A stretch of DNA of 28,859 bases from Setaria digitata (lineage: Eukaryota > Nematoda > Chromadorea > Rhabditida > Setariidae), in assembly GCA_003640385.1 (NCBI GenBank), contig RCAB01000654.1, positions 1 to 28,859 of the forward strand, written 5' to 3'. A program made the translations under genes and the position numbers. The stretch's first letter is position 1, and each line of letters opens with the position of its first letter. This document shows, one piece after another, positions 1 through 9,960 of this stretch. The notes under the pieces are model-generated. The model worked only from the letters and a program-made list of their open reading frames with translations. It searched no databases and was not told the origin of the DNA.

Positions 1-2060
1 TTTTTTTTTTTTTTTTTTTTTTGAACGATCACAAGAAAAATTTTTCTTGCCAAACTTTTGTTTTATATCGTTTTCAAATAACAATATGAATGATAACGAT
101 TACTTCAGACGGCAGTTGAAGTCTGTTAATTAATAATTAGTACACCTGCCCAATTATATGAGGTGTTAATTGTCCCTCAATCATTCATTGCAGTATTCCA
201 TTACTTATTAAGAAGGAAATGTCTTAAAAAAAAATCACACAGAATCGAGTGTTAGATAATTTTACCTGTATTGGTATAAAGAAAAATACATTCGTTTTAC
301 AGTTTTTTACTTTCCGATTCTAGTTATGTGAATTTCCTGTTGTGAAACCCAAAATACTACCCGGCACAATCAGGAAAATGGAGCATTTTTAAGTCAGTTA
401 CTCTCAGAAATTTTCACAAGCACTTTTCATTTCAGATTTCTCGAAGCTTGATAGATAATCTTTGCCAATTATTCTGTAACCTTTATTAATGATGCCATTT
501 AAATATGAAATTTTCGTAGAAAATCTGTAAAATTTTGATACCACCTTTTCTGATTGTCAAGATGAACAAACACGATTCATTGATGCTCTCAGATTTTTCA
601 AATTCTTAACTACTTCTCTCTTTCTCTCCCTTTCTCTTCTCTTCAGGAAAAATAAAAAAGAAACTAAAAATAATAAAAGTTAAACAAAGGTTTAAAAACA
701 AAAAAAAAAATGGTAGTGATTTAATGGCTAAGACCAAACAACGATGTCAGATAGGATACGAGTCTGTATGTTTTTTCCATTTAAAAATGTGGCTTAATAT
801 AAATTAGGCATAACTGCATAAAAGAAGAGAAAAAAAGTTCCATCTATGCAGTAATTTATATTTTTTATTTTTCCGTTTCTTAAGTTTCGTTTATTTGTTT
901 GAACCAAAAAAAAAAAAAAAAGCGAAAAGAAATAATGAAAAGAGGAGCAGAGAGATTTACTTTTCTTTGTTTGATGCACTGTTAAAATGAAAATGTGATT
1001 TTTAAATCTTATTCATAAAATTTTATATATAACTTTTGCAATAGTTCTATATAATGATTTAGTATTAGATGTTTTTGTTTAACAAAGCTTAATTAGATCT
1101 ACCAACGAGCAAATTTTTTTTTTTTTTTTTCTTTCAAGATCTGAAGGACGAAGAATAATAATGTCGGTAAAACACTTGGAAACAATCTAATTTAGATTTT
1201 AATAATATTTTAGGCATTGAGTTAAAAAAAAAAAATGAATAGAACCATTATATAATTCATTGGCAAGAAATTTCAAAAAAAAAAAAAAATTTGGTTGGTT
1301 AAAACTGAAAGATATACTCTTCATCTTTATCTTTTGCCTTTGCATTATATTCCTCTCGATGATCAAGTTTATTCTGTGATAAGTTACAAATTGATAACCA
1401 GAAATTCTCAAGACTTCACAATTTTTAGTATGAAAAAAAAGACAGCATTGTTGAATTGAATTTCTGTCAATTCATTGAAGTTAATGTGAACTAATGTCAT
1501 GTAGCGAAGTTAAGTTATCCATTGATTTCAATATATCAGCCTAAAATTATTTGATATTATATCTTTCTCATACAAATCCTTTTTTTTTTTCAGCCTTAAG
1601 AATAAATATCTTTATTATCAATATATCCATAGAATTTCATATATTTTCTTCATTAAAATTTAGCATTTGCAAAAAACACATAATAACTTAACAATTCTTT
1701 TTTTTTCCAAAATTTCACTGAAATAAATAATAAATACAAAAAGAAAAACCATTCTGCCAGATTAAATTTTGTATGACATCAAAATTTTTGAAAAAGAATG
1801 CTGAATGAAAAAAACGTTAATGTGTAATAGATGAATAATGAGGTAAATATTGGCTTTTTTTATTTACAACAATTTTCAGTACTACATTTGAACTTTTTTT
1901 TCATCAATTAGTTAATTAAACAAATTCATTTTTATCGTTTTTTTTTTTTTTTTAATCATTGCTGATCGAAATATACGGGACGGCTTTTTTTTTACCCATT
2001 CTTAATTTCTTGCGAAATCATATCTATTTATATATATATATTTTATATGTATATATATAT

Positions 2061-2092
<32 letters not shown>

Positions 2093-4180
2093 ATCGGAGT
2101 GATTCGTATTTAATAATGAATACTTTACGCTAGTGATGACTTCTGGTTTTTGATGCCCTTCATTCTTAATGGTTCAAGAAATTTCAATTAAACTGATTAG
2201 TATTTTCATTCATGAATATTTTACAGATGTTGGAATTACCATGAAATTTTTGCGAGAAAAAAAAAAGAGAAAGAAAAAACATGTATTAAAATTCATTTTT
2301 GTTTTTTCATTTCTAATAATTTTTTTATAATAATTCGCATCATCGTTTGGTCTTTCGTTAACTGATTTTTTTTTCTTTTTTTAATTTTTTTTTTTTTTTA
2401 TTTTTAGAGATGCACATTAGCAGTGTGTAATTTCCTTTAATAATTTGAAAATTTATCGATATGAATATAAACTGGCTGCACTGCTTAAAGAAGAATCTAG
2501 GACATGAGAATTTCTAATATAAAAGTTGTTTGCTTACATTTTACCTTTACCTTTTCATTAAAGCCAAGTACGTTTACCAATACTGTGGCTGAATTTTAGT
2601 CATCTTTTTAGATATTTTTATCTGAAATCCATTTCTATTCTTTAACGAAGCGCATATTCCTTATCATTTTATCTATCTTATTGAAATTTCATTTATTACT
2701 TTTTTTTTAGTATTTGCTCATTATTTTACTTACTTTATTTGAATTTAATTTTTAAATATCTAAAAAAAATATTCTCACATTTTTACAGGTCATTTCAATT
2801 TCCTTTCCAACGTAAAATTAGTTTTGTTAAAATTAAAAATTGAACTAAACTTTTGTTCTTAGTACATGAAATCCATTAAAGAACTTTAGTAAATTCGTTT
2901 CCTCTCCTTTTCTGTCCTTCAAATTCAACAAATATGGTCAAATTATTGTCACAATAAAACAAAAGAATCATTTTCTACTGTAAATAATAAACTTTTAGTT
3001 GTTCAATTGTTTTTCCTCTTTCTTCTTTTTTTTTGTCTCAGTTACAAAATGAAGTCCTTACAATTAATCAATTACAACACACAATTATTTGTTCCTTTTC
3101 GTTTTTCGTCATTAATTGGTGAATGATTTAATTAAGTATATCATTCATATTATAATAGATGATTAAATTTTGATAATGTAATTATTTTGTTATAAAAATT
3201 TATTATGTTCTATCATTTTTTTTTTTTAATAACACTGAAAAATAAAATTGATTTTTATGACATTGCCGCATTTTTTTTCTGTGAAGCAAATTGCGTAGTA
3301 ATTTAATATTACCTTGAGAGTGTCTTATTTCACTTAGCAACTTTGTGTGTTTATTTTGTTTTCTAAATTTAATCGTATCATACTTCGTTCATGTCTGTTT
3401 CCTCAAACAACTTTTTTTTTTTCTAATTTCCACTGTCGAGATGGTCTTAATTCTTGTTTCAGTACAACTTACTAAATACGTTGAAGTATATGCGATTGTA
3501 CTTTCAGGAATTTTTTCCGTTTTTATTGTGCTGGTTCATTAATTTTTTTCGTTTTTTTTTTTTCACTTCATTTAATTTATATGTATTGCCTTGTTTAATG
3601 TTGTTGATCTTATTTTGTGTTTATGAAAATCGAAATAAACCTAAAAGACTTCATGAAAGTAACAGTTTCCAAAAAAAAAAATGAAAAGAAAAAAAAAGAT
3701 TAATGAAAAAAAAAAAAAAAAAAAAAAACGATTAATGTTGCTACTTTAAGATCCAGGAGAAAGGGCTGAAAAATAAGAAGGTGATCGATAAGACTATGAT
3801 ATTTAATTGTGATATTTAACACCTTGAAGATGTTTCACAAAGTCTATACAACACTTCTATCTCCATATTTCGTTACTTGTTAATACACCTTTCTCCTTTT
3901 CATTTTAAATTTTATAAATATTTGGAATTAAAAATTTTTTGGAGTTTGTGAGAAATTAAATGATTCGAAAAATTTTCATAGCTTAAAATTTGCTCTTTGT
4001 TGAAAGTTTCCAAATAGATAGATTGCAGTAGTTTTGAAAATTCATAGCTGATAGGATATCACTGACAGTATCTGTTAAAAGTTGATTCATTCAGGAATCT
4101 TAAAATGCATTAAAATTTTAAAAATTTTCGATAAAGATATGACGGAAAAAATAAAAAAAAAAAAGAAAAAGAAAACTTAT
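1..4180. other. AT-rich region upstream of the channel gene, no gene seen
   Basis: No exon with convincing codon content or recognisable protein similarity was found on either strand. The open frames here are short and dominated by Phe/Lys runs from poly-T or poly-A. Notable contents are a T22 run at the window edge, a TA microsatellite at 2030-2092 and long A runs near 3705-3728. This stretch probably holds the promoter and any upstream non-coding exons of the potassium channel gene, but no specific promoter element could be singled out in such AT-rich DNA. Confidence 0.6.
2030..2092. repeat. (TA)n microsatellite
   Basis: Nearly uninterrupted TA dinucleotides with a few breaks (TTTTATATG and AATA interruptions). 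Confidence 0.9.
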
Positions 4181-4199
4181 TATAGTAGTCACCAATGTG
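4174..4199 (+). promoter_or_regulatory. Candidate 3' splice or SL trans-splice acceptor plus 5' leader of the channel ORF
   Basis: The sequence CTTATTATAG ends at 4185, 14 bases before the ATG at 4200. In nematodes such an AG close to a start codon is often a spliced-leader trans-splice site. It could equally be the acceptor of an intron from an upstream exon, since the channel frame stays open back past this AG. The leader contains ATG TGA at 4195-4200, which overlaps the main ATG by one base. Confidence 0.45.
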
Positions 4200-4369
4200 A
4201 TGGAATGCGAGGACACCTTAATGACATCGGATAATCGAGAGCGCTCATCACGTTTTTTCAAAGCACCCCGAATTGGTTCACGTCGAATCCGCAATAGATT
4301 AGTACAAAAGGGTGGCATATGCAATATATCACTCGTTAATGTACCGAAACAACGACGGAAATATTTCAG
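4200..4369 (+). other. irk: Channel exon 1: cytoplasmic N-terminus
   Basis: Encodes residues 1-56 plus two bases of Ser57. It contains the typical Kir N-terminal block [12 protein letters not shown] followed by VNVP and KYF, just before the slide helix. The donor is CAG|GTTCCT and phase is 2. The ATG at 4200 was chosen because it is the first in frame after the AG at 4185; an upstream coding exon cannot be excluded. Confidence 0.88.
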
Positions 4370-6233
4370 GTTCCTTTTTTTCCGCCCCCCCCCCCTTTTT
4401 TTAGCTTTTCAATGTTCCCATTTATTTTCCGAAAAGATCAGATAAAATAGAAGGAATGAGAAAAGAAAAAAAAAGGAAATCAGGCAATGAAGAATCATAA
4501 AATGAGATTTGGGTAAAAATGGATGGAAATAAGCTTATTTGCTTTTTCAAATTATCGTCATTTTAGCTTCAAAATAAACACCTCATTATAAGAAAATATT
4601 TTTCTGAAAAAAAAGGAGAAAATAGTTTTTTAGCACATGAAACTACAAAATTTTATTATCTGTGCTAATATTATGTAAAAAAAAAAAATGATCTAGCTAA
4701 TATGAAATGATTGAAATTGGAATTAATAGCGAGCATATTGAATGTAGTTTTACTTAAATAGGAAAATAAATTCGAAACTCTAACTCATAAGCGGAGTAAC
4801 TCTATCTTCATTCAGTAAAAAATGAATAAAGAAAGAAATGACAAAATAAAAATAGAGCCAAAGATAGTAAAAAAAAAAAATGAATATTTCTTTTCTTTTT
4901 TTTTTTGAAAATTTTTTCAATATATAATATAAATATTAATAAAAATAATTCTAATTAATGACAACAAAAACTAATTTAAAATTTGAAAATTTTTATATTT
5001 AAACATTTTGTTATTTTTCATATGCTTTTTTTTTTTTTTTTTTTTCTCTCCTCTCCTCTTTTCATGAATTTACTGAACTATTTGACACATTTGCAAAATT
5101 TAAATTTTAGTGATATCTTTACGACCGTAATCGAAATCAGATGGCGCTGGACATTGTTATTTTTTGCAACATCATTCATCGCCTCATGGACATTTTTCTT
5201 TTCTGTTTATTATTTTATTATTATAATGCATGGTGATCTAGAACATATTAGCGATCCAAATTGGATTCCATGTGTTATGAATGCAAACAGCAAAACAAAT
5301 ATCTTTTTATTCTCATTTACAACTCAAACAACCATTGGCTATGGTTTTAGGTTACTTATTTATTTATTTAGTTTGTTAGTTATTTGCTTTAATAAACACT
5401 CCCTATTATGTCATTTTATTGCTTCAATAAATCTCCCATTTATTTATCATTTGGTTAATTTCATTAATTTATTATTTTACTCATTCATTTATTTTTCCTT
5501 TATTAAATGTTATTTGCTTATTAATTTGCTACGTTCTCTATTTACTACATTGCTCATTTATTTATTTATTACCTGCTTCAATAAATATTATTGACAAATT
5601 AATTTAAATATCTACTGTTAATTCCAGTCATTTGTTTATTTGCTTAGCAGGTGCTATTTTTTGCCATATTCGGCTTTAGCAAATATTATTTATTTTGCTA
5701 ATTTTTTTTTATATTTATTATTTTGCTTGCTTATTTATTCATTTATTTTGCTCCCCACACATTATTTATCAGCTAATTAGCTTATATGTTTCATTTACTT
5801 CAGCAAATATTTTCGCATTTTTTTTTTTTTTTTTTTTATTCACTTCCAATGTAACATAAGCAAATTCAAAGTTTCAAAAAAAAAAGAAAAAGTGGATCAA
5901 ATACATTCAAAAATGAAATAGCAAGTACGAAAAGAAAAATTTTATTCCAAATTATTTTATTAATTCAATTTTCCTTTTTCAAGACTACGAAAAAAAAAAT
6001 CACAACAGAATTAAAAGTACATTTTTCAGATATCCAACAAGTGAGTGCCCTCTAATTATTATAATAATGTGCCTTCAATTTATGATCGGTGTTATGTGCC
6101 ATACATTGATGACCGGTGTGATATTCGCCAAATTAGCAAGGCCTATCAAACGAGCTGCAACTATTATATTTAGGTTATATTTTTTTAAGAAATTTAATTA
6201 ATAAAACTTTTTAACAAGTTTTAAATGAGAAGC

Positions 6234-6264
<31 letters not shown>

Positions 6265-6601
6265 CAATGCTTTTTTCTATTTTTAAATAAAAGTTCCAAT
6301 AGGAAACAGTAATATTTCTTTCTAATTTGCAGAAATCACTTGATCATGTTATTCTGCTTAAAACTTTACGTGAACATAATTATCATTCACTCTAACCAAA
6401 TTAATTTCTGTTTGAATTCATTTTTTAAAATCCATTAATTTTTTCTATGATACGGACGTTGAATATGGATGAAGTTATTTTTTATTGCATTTTTCCTTTC
6501 TTGAGAAAATGAAACTGTCTTTTATTTTATTTCACTCCGATGATCAAATCAAATTTATGTTTCCTTTCTATGTCCATTTAATTTTCTTCTCCTTTCCTTT
6601 T

Positions 6602-6635
<34 letters not shown>

Positions 6636-9600
6636 TTAAAAGAGTTCTTTGATTTTAGAGAATGATTCCATATGTTTTTGTAAATTAAATAAATAACATA
6701 CTAACATGCTACTTTCTCGTTTTCATCCAAAATTTCGAAAGGATATGAATATTTTCCCTATCCTATGTTTTGAATAGTTCTTCGTTTGCTTTAATAGTCA
6801 AACTACTTTAATATCCCTCAGACTCGAAAATTTTCCTTCGAATATTTTTACTTCCATCATTAGCAAAGTAATCTGATTTATCACATTTAAAAGAGTTCTT
6901 ATATTTTGGAGAAAAGATAATGGAAGATTTCACCAAATTGGGTTCTAAAATCAGCAAAAAAAAAACCTTGTCAGTAGCAATTTGCAAATGTAAGTATAAT
7001 TAAATATGATTTATTTCAGTAAAAATGCTGTCATCTGCATGCGGGACGGAAAATTGTGCCTACTTTTTCGAGTTGGTGACATGAGGAAAAGTTCGTTAGC
7101 TGAAGCTCATGTTCGTTTACAGGTTAATTATTTAGAAACTTTCAAGAAATTGATATTATACTGTCTAAATTACATATTTTTTTGCATGCAATAATCAACT
7201 TTTTTCTTTTTTTTTTACACTTAGTTCCTTTTTGTAAAGAAATTTTAAATAGACACTTGCAAAGATACTAAATGGTAATTAAATTAAATTAGCTGAATTG
7301 TTGCTTGTCTTTTGCAAGCAGTGTAGAAGTCCCACAGGAAATTTTAAAACGACAAGAACCTTCTTTTGTGTACTCGAAAACTCTGTGATGAATTTCATCG
7401 TTTCAGATGATCAAGAAGTGTATAACATATGAGGGAGAGTTGTTACCTTTCCATCAATTTGACATGGATGTTGGCTACGATACGGGCTTAGATCGAGTCT
7501 TTGTCATATGGCCAATAACTGTTTGTCATGAGATTGATGAGAATAGTCCGTTGTATGAAGTAAGCAAAGAAAGTTTGCGCACGGCTCGATTTGAAATAAT
7601 TGCCATTCTGGAAGGTGTTGTTGAATCAGTTGGCTCAACAACACAAGCAAGAACAAGTTATTTGCCTAATGAAATTTTGTGGGGCAAACGGTAAGTTAAT
7701 GCATTCCAATGTTAAATAAAGCCACTGCTATTTTTTAATAGCTCAAAAAAGCAAAACTTCAAATCATTTATGTTTGCTCAATTAATTAATTTATTTTATT
7801 TCTAGATGTATTATTTATTTGCTAAGCAAATCTATTCGTTTAATGTTGCTAAAATTTGCAATTAAAAATGATAACTGATAAATAAATGCATAGATATGCA
7901 TGCACATCACTGTCAGTTAAATTCAATTCACTCTTCAAGAATTTAACAAAAAAAAAAAAGAGAAGAGCAAAAAAGGAACCAATAAATCGCCATTCCCCGA
8001 AGGGAATAGCTTCCACCAAAAAATAAACGAACGGCATGAACGAAACCGTCACCCTATAAAGATCTTGCTTGAAATTGATCCTGTGTCACGCAGTCCATAG
8101 CGGAAATCCTCACAGACAAACGAGCAAACATACCGGACAGACAGACAGTGCAAACTTCCCGGAACCAACCAGCGGACACCATGGAGCACATGACCGCCTC
8201 TGACCTCTTGTTATTCAACAATGGTTGTGACTGTAAGCAGTTTGGTACTACACTTAGAGATCATGGATAGTGTACACTTAGACAATCATACAGCTTATTT
8301 TATTTTCTATGAAAAATAAATTTGAAAAAAAAAGTGTATCAAAATCTTTGATATTTCTAATGTCATCAACAAAAAAAAAAAAAAAATAACATTAAAATAA
8401 CACTTATTTCTGGTATATTTAATCATATGAAAGTGAAAATAAACAGAAAGTTTAATTAATTATCAAAAATTTGTCCGGTAGAAATTAGTTGATGCAGAAA
8501 AGATGAAATAATTTATATGATTTATTTGTTAAATCTCGAAGAAAGCGATATATTTTGCATAGCAATACATCATTATTTATTATTTTACTATTATTATTAT
8601 TATGCCTGTTGTAAATGTAGAGTTTAAATTACGGTTTAAAAATATTTTAAACTTTATGATGTCAAAGTTCTGGATTGTTATTTTTGCAGTTTCGAGAAGC
8701 TGGTAACATATCAACGTGATAATGGTGAATATAGGATTGATTTTGAAAAATTTCATAATGTTTATGATGTTGATACGCCACCGTGTTCGGCAAAAGAACT
8801 TGATAAAATGCGGGTAAGAGATAGAAAAATTAACGGAAATGACGAGAAATTTCTCGAGATGAGGAAGAAAAAGTAAGAATTAGCAATGTATGTTAGCAAT
8901 TTATAGTTATCAGAAGCGATACATTATTGCAAGGATCAGAAGAAATTAATCGATTGGAAATTTCTAGAAGTTTTAATTGGAAAGGTGTAGCAAAACAATT
9001 CAGGATCTTGGTTTAAAACCAGAAAATGCTTATCAAATAGCGCCTGATTTAAATGATAATTCGGCTGGAAGTTCACCCATTATTGCAATTCATCCGAAAG
9101 GCTCCAGTCCACGATTATCAGTTTTGCTAAGTAAGGGAGATAATGGAACTATACATCATTCTGATAAAGTTGAAACAGATGATGAAGATAATGACCAAAC
9201 AATTCATGTAAGTTTCCATTCTTTTTTTCCAAAAATTATTTTTGTTTCTTCAAAATAATCACGTTTATATTATTGCTTACTTTATTATTGATGATTCTCA
9301 TCTCAATTATTGAATCAAATTTAATATCAACATTATAATCACCATGCGCTTATCATTCGATATTTCGCTTGAATGTTATACACTTATTAATTTATTTGTT
9401 TTTGATTTACAGCATTTATTAATTGTTACTTTAGTAATTACATTAGTATTTCGGCAATTTCAGTATATTCGATAAGCACTTCTATACCTTAATTTTTTCA
9501 ATTCCTCTTTACAATGCTAATGTCATCATGAAAAAAAAAAGGGTAAAATTTCAGGTAGATGTTGGCATACAACATAAACGATCATTATTGACACACGCTC

Positions 9601-9662
9601 ATAGTCCCGATTTTTTGGCACGCCATAAACAATCAATAAGACGAGGTCCAGATCTTTTTTGA
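4200..9662 (+). CDS. irk: Inward-rectifier potassium channel (Kir/IRK family), 8 exons, 458 aa
   Basis: Forms tetrameric inward-rectifier K+ channels in the plasma membrane that set resting potential. Exons: 4200-4369, 5111-5350, 6030-6173, 7020-7122, 7407-7690, 8690-8813, 9004-9207, 9555-9662. All introns are GT-AG and all phases join without a frame break. The N-terminal block (about residues 26-67) is followed by M1 (about 68-97), the pore helix, the filter TIGYG (131-135), then R137, M2 (about 145-170) and the cytoplasmic Kir domain to about 355. With Kir2.1 numbering minus 11, conserved sites are the disulphide pair C111/C143, R207 and K208 (PIP2 site), E213, D244, D248, E288 and R301. 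Position 161 (Kir2.1 D172) is His. The C-terminal 103 residues are not recognised and include an acidic cluster. Length is typical for the family. Which nematode irk paralogue this is cannot be told. The family call is very secure; the first and last two exons are slightly less so. Confidence 0.95.
4385..4395. other. C11 homopolymer 15 bases into intron 1
   Basis: Eleven consecutive C bases lie just after the exon 1 donor and a T-rich stretch. It is the longest G/C run I noticed in the window. Confidence 0.95.
5111..5350 (+). other. irk: Channel exon 2: M1, pore helix and selectivity filter
   Basis: Encodes Ser57 to Phe136 plus two bases of Arg137. It starts with the slide helix [14 protein letters not shown], then M1, the extracellular loop with Cys111 (NWIPC), the pore helix and TQTTIGYGF. 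The acceptor is AATTTTAG and the donor TTTAG|GTTACT. An open frame continues for 240 bases into intron 2 but is plain low-complexity DNA. Confidence 0.97.
5351..5800. repeat. Low-complexity TTTATTTGCT-type repeats in channel intron 2
   Basis: Degenerate short units built on TTATTTATT and TTTATTTGCT recur many times, for example near 5384, 5511, 5631, 5690, 5722 and 5746. The same motif recurs in intron 5 near 7813. Consistent with slippage-generated simple sequence. Confidence 0.6.
6030..6173 (+). other. irk: Channel exon 3: M2 and PIP2-binding linker
   Basis: Encodes residues 137-184 plus two bases of Ser185. It contains Cys143 (SECP), which pairs with Cys111 in Kir channels, then M2 and the linker AKLARPIKR. 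His161 is encoded at 6100-6102. The acceptor is TTTTTCAG and the donor TTTAG|GTTATA. Confidence 0.97.
6238..6264. repeat. A27 homopolymer in intron 3
   Basis: Uninterrupted adenine run. Confidence 0.95.
6603..6630. repeat. T28 homopolymer in intron 3
   Basis: Uninterrupted thymine run. Confidence 0.95.
7020..7122 (+). other. irk: Channel exon 4: start of the cytoplasmic Kir domain
   Basis: Encodes residues 185-219, including [18 protein letters not shown] and [14 protein letters not shown]. Arg207, Lys208 and Glu213 align with Kir2.1 R218, K219 and E224. The acceptor is TTATTTCAG and the donor ACAG|GTTAAT; the exon ends in phase 0. It carries an internal TGCATG at 7036-7041. Confidence 0.96.
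7183..7188 (+). promoter_or_regulatory. Candidate FOX-1/ASD-1 (UGCAUG) splicing element in intron 4
   Basis: TGCATG about 60 bases downstream of the exon 4 donor, a position where FOX-family proteins often act. Further copies are in exon 4 (7036-7041) and in intron 5 (7897-7902). Binding is inferred from the motif only. Confidence 0.35.
7407..7690 (+). other. irk: Channel exon 5: core of the cytoplasmic Kir domain
   Basis: Encodes residues 220-313 plus two bases of Arg314. Typical Kir blocks are [38 protein letters not shown] and NEILWGKR. Asp244, Asp248, Glu288 and Arg301 match Kir2.1 D255, D259, E299 and R312. The donor ACG|GTAAGT is the strongest so far in the gene. Confidence 0.97.
7897..7902 (+). 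promoter_or_regulatory. Candidate UGCAUG splicing element in intron 5
   Basis: TGCATG about 206 bases downstream of the exon 5 donor. See the intron 4 copy at 7183-7188. Confidence 0.25.
7970..8290. other. GC-richer island inside channel intron 5, identity unknown
   Basis: This stretch has few homopolymers and a clearly higher GC content than the surrounding intron. It holds a perfect 6-bp hairpin at 7992-8007 (ATTCCC/GGGAAT). On the - strand its loop is TTCG closed by C-G, the exceptionally stable RNA tetraloop type. It also has a short GACA repeat near 8138-8148 and a 29-codon + strand ORF at 8181-8270 whose start has a good context (GACACCATGG). A GTAAGC that could act as a donor follows at about 8232. 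It may be a structured RNA, an alternative first exon, or a mobile-element fragment. The donor phases I can see do not fit channel exon 6. Confidence 0.4.
8690..8813 (+). other. irk: Channel exon 6: end of the conserved Kir domain
   Basis: Encodes residues 314-355: RFEKLVTYQ, then [14 protein letters not shown] and [10 protein letters not shown]. These match the Kir segment that ends in CSARDL. Two residues are inserted relative to Kir2.1 in the loop before YRIDF. The acceptor is TTTTTGCAG and the donor GCGG|GTAAGA; the exon ends in phase 0. Confidence 0.95.
9004..9207 (+). other. irk: Channel exon 7: variable C-terminal tail
   Basis: Encodes residues 356-423. It is in phase 0 from the acceptor ACAATTCAG at 9003 to the donor CAT|GTAAGT. 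The sequence is Ser/Pro/Asn-rich and ends in an acidic cluster ([10 protein letters not shown]). There is no recognised domain; it is assigned by phase continuity, clean splice sites and codon-like composition. Other AG acceptors at 8967, 8970 and 8990 were excluded because they give stops or a wrong phase. Confidence 0.85.
9555..9662 (+). other. irk: Channel exon 8: last coding exon
   Basis: Encodes residues 424-458 and the TGA stop. The acceptor is AAATTTCAG at 9554. It is basic and His/Arg-rich ([22 protein letters not shown]), ending in PDLF. The terminal D-x-F could resemble a class III PDZ ligand, which is speculative. Confidence 0.82.
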
Positions 9663-9877
9663 TGATTTTATCAAAACTTTTATCATTCGTAGGTTGCATT
9701 CTGATATATGGTAACTTTCCGTACATTCCTGAATTTGTCTTTAGTATTCTAATGCATACTGCTTATAAACTATGTTTAATGTCTCAGTTATACATTTAGT
9801 CTGTTAACATGCTTGTTTTATTTGAAATATTTTAGTAAAAGTGTGTTATTATGCGTCTTTTTACTTGTTAAGAAAAC

Positions 9878-9883
9878 AATAAA
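9878..9883 (+). terminator. Poly(A) signal AATAAA, channel gene, proximal
   Basis: First canonical AATAAA after the stop codon, 216 bases downstream. Function is inferred from position. Confidence 0.5.
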
Positions 9884-9921
9884 ATGGTAAGAACTGTTAC
9901 TTCATGCATCTTTTCAACAAC

Positions 9922-9927
9922 AATAAA
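9922..9927 (+). terminator. Poly(A) signal AATAAA, channel gene, distal duplicate
   Basis: Second AATAAA, created by the tandem duplication at 9873-9960. Confidence 0.45.
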
Positions 9928-9960
9928 ATGATAGGAAACTGTTACTCCAAATATCTTTTC

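Larger units (their letters stand above)
9841..9960 (+). repeat. Imperfect tandem repeat of about 43-45 bp in the channel 3' UTR
   Basis: Two clear copies lie at 9873-9915 and 9916-9960, each with AACAATAAAATG, then ACTGTTACT and ATCTTTTC. A more decayed partial copy occupies about 9841-9872. Each clear copy carries an AATAAA signal. Confidence 0.7.

Noticed and set aside
3345..3684. Two overlapping hydrophobic + strand frames upstream of the channel
   Set aside because: Phe/Leu-rich from T runs; no match to Kir N-termini and no suitable donor phase to join exon 1.
4983..5594. Single 203-codon + strand ORF
   Set aside because: Only 5111-5350 is coding (channel exon 2); both ends are poly-T or TTTATT low-complexity intron.
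7849..8052. 67-codon - strand ORF across the GC-rich island
   Set aside because: Its second half is a poly-A/T by-product and nothing in it resembles a protein family.
8967..8990. Alternative acceptors for channel exon 7 (TTTCTAG and GGTGTAG)
   Set aside because: The first gives an immediate stop and the second needs a different phase from exon 6; ACAATTCAG at 9003 fits cleanly.
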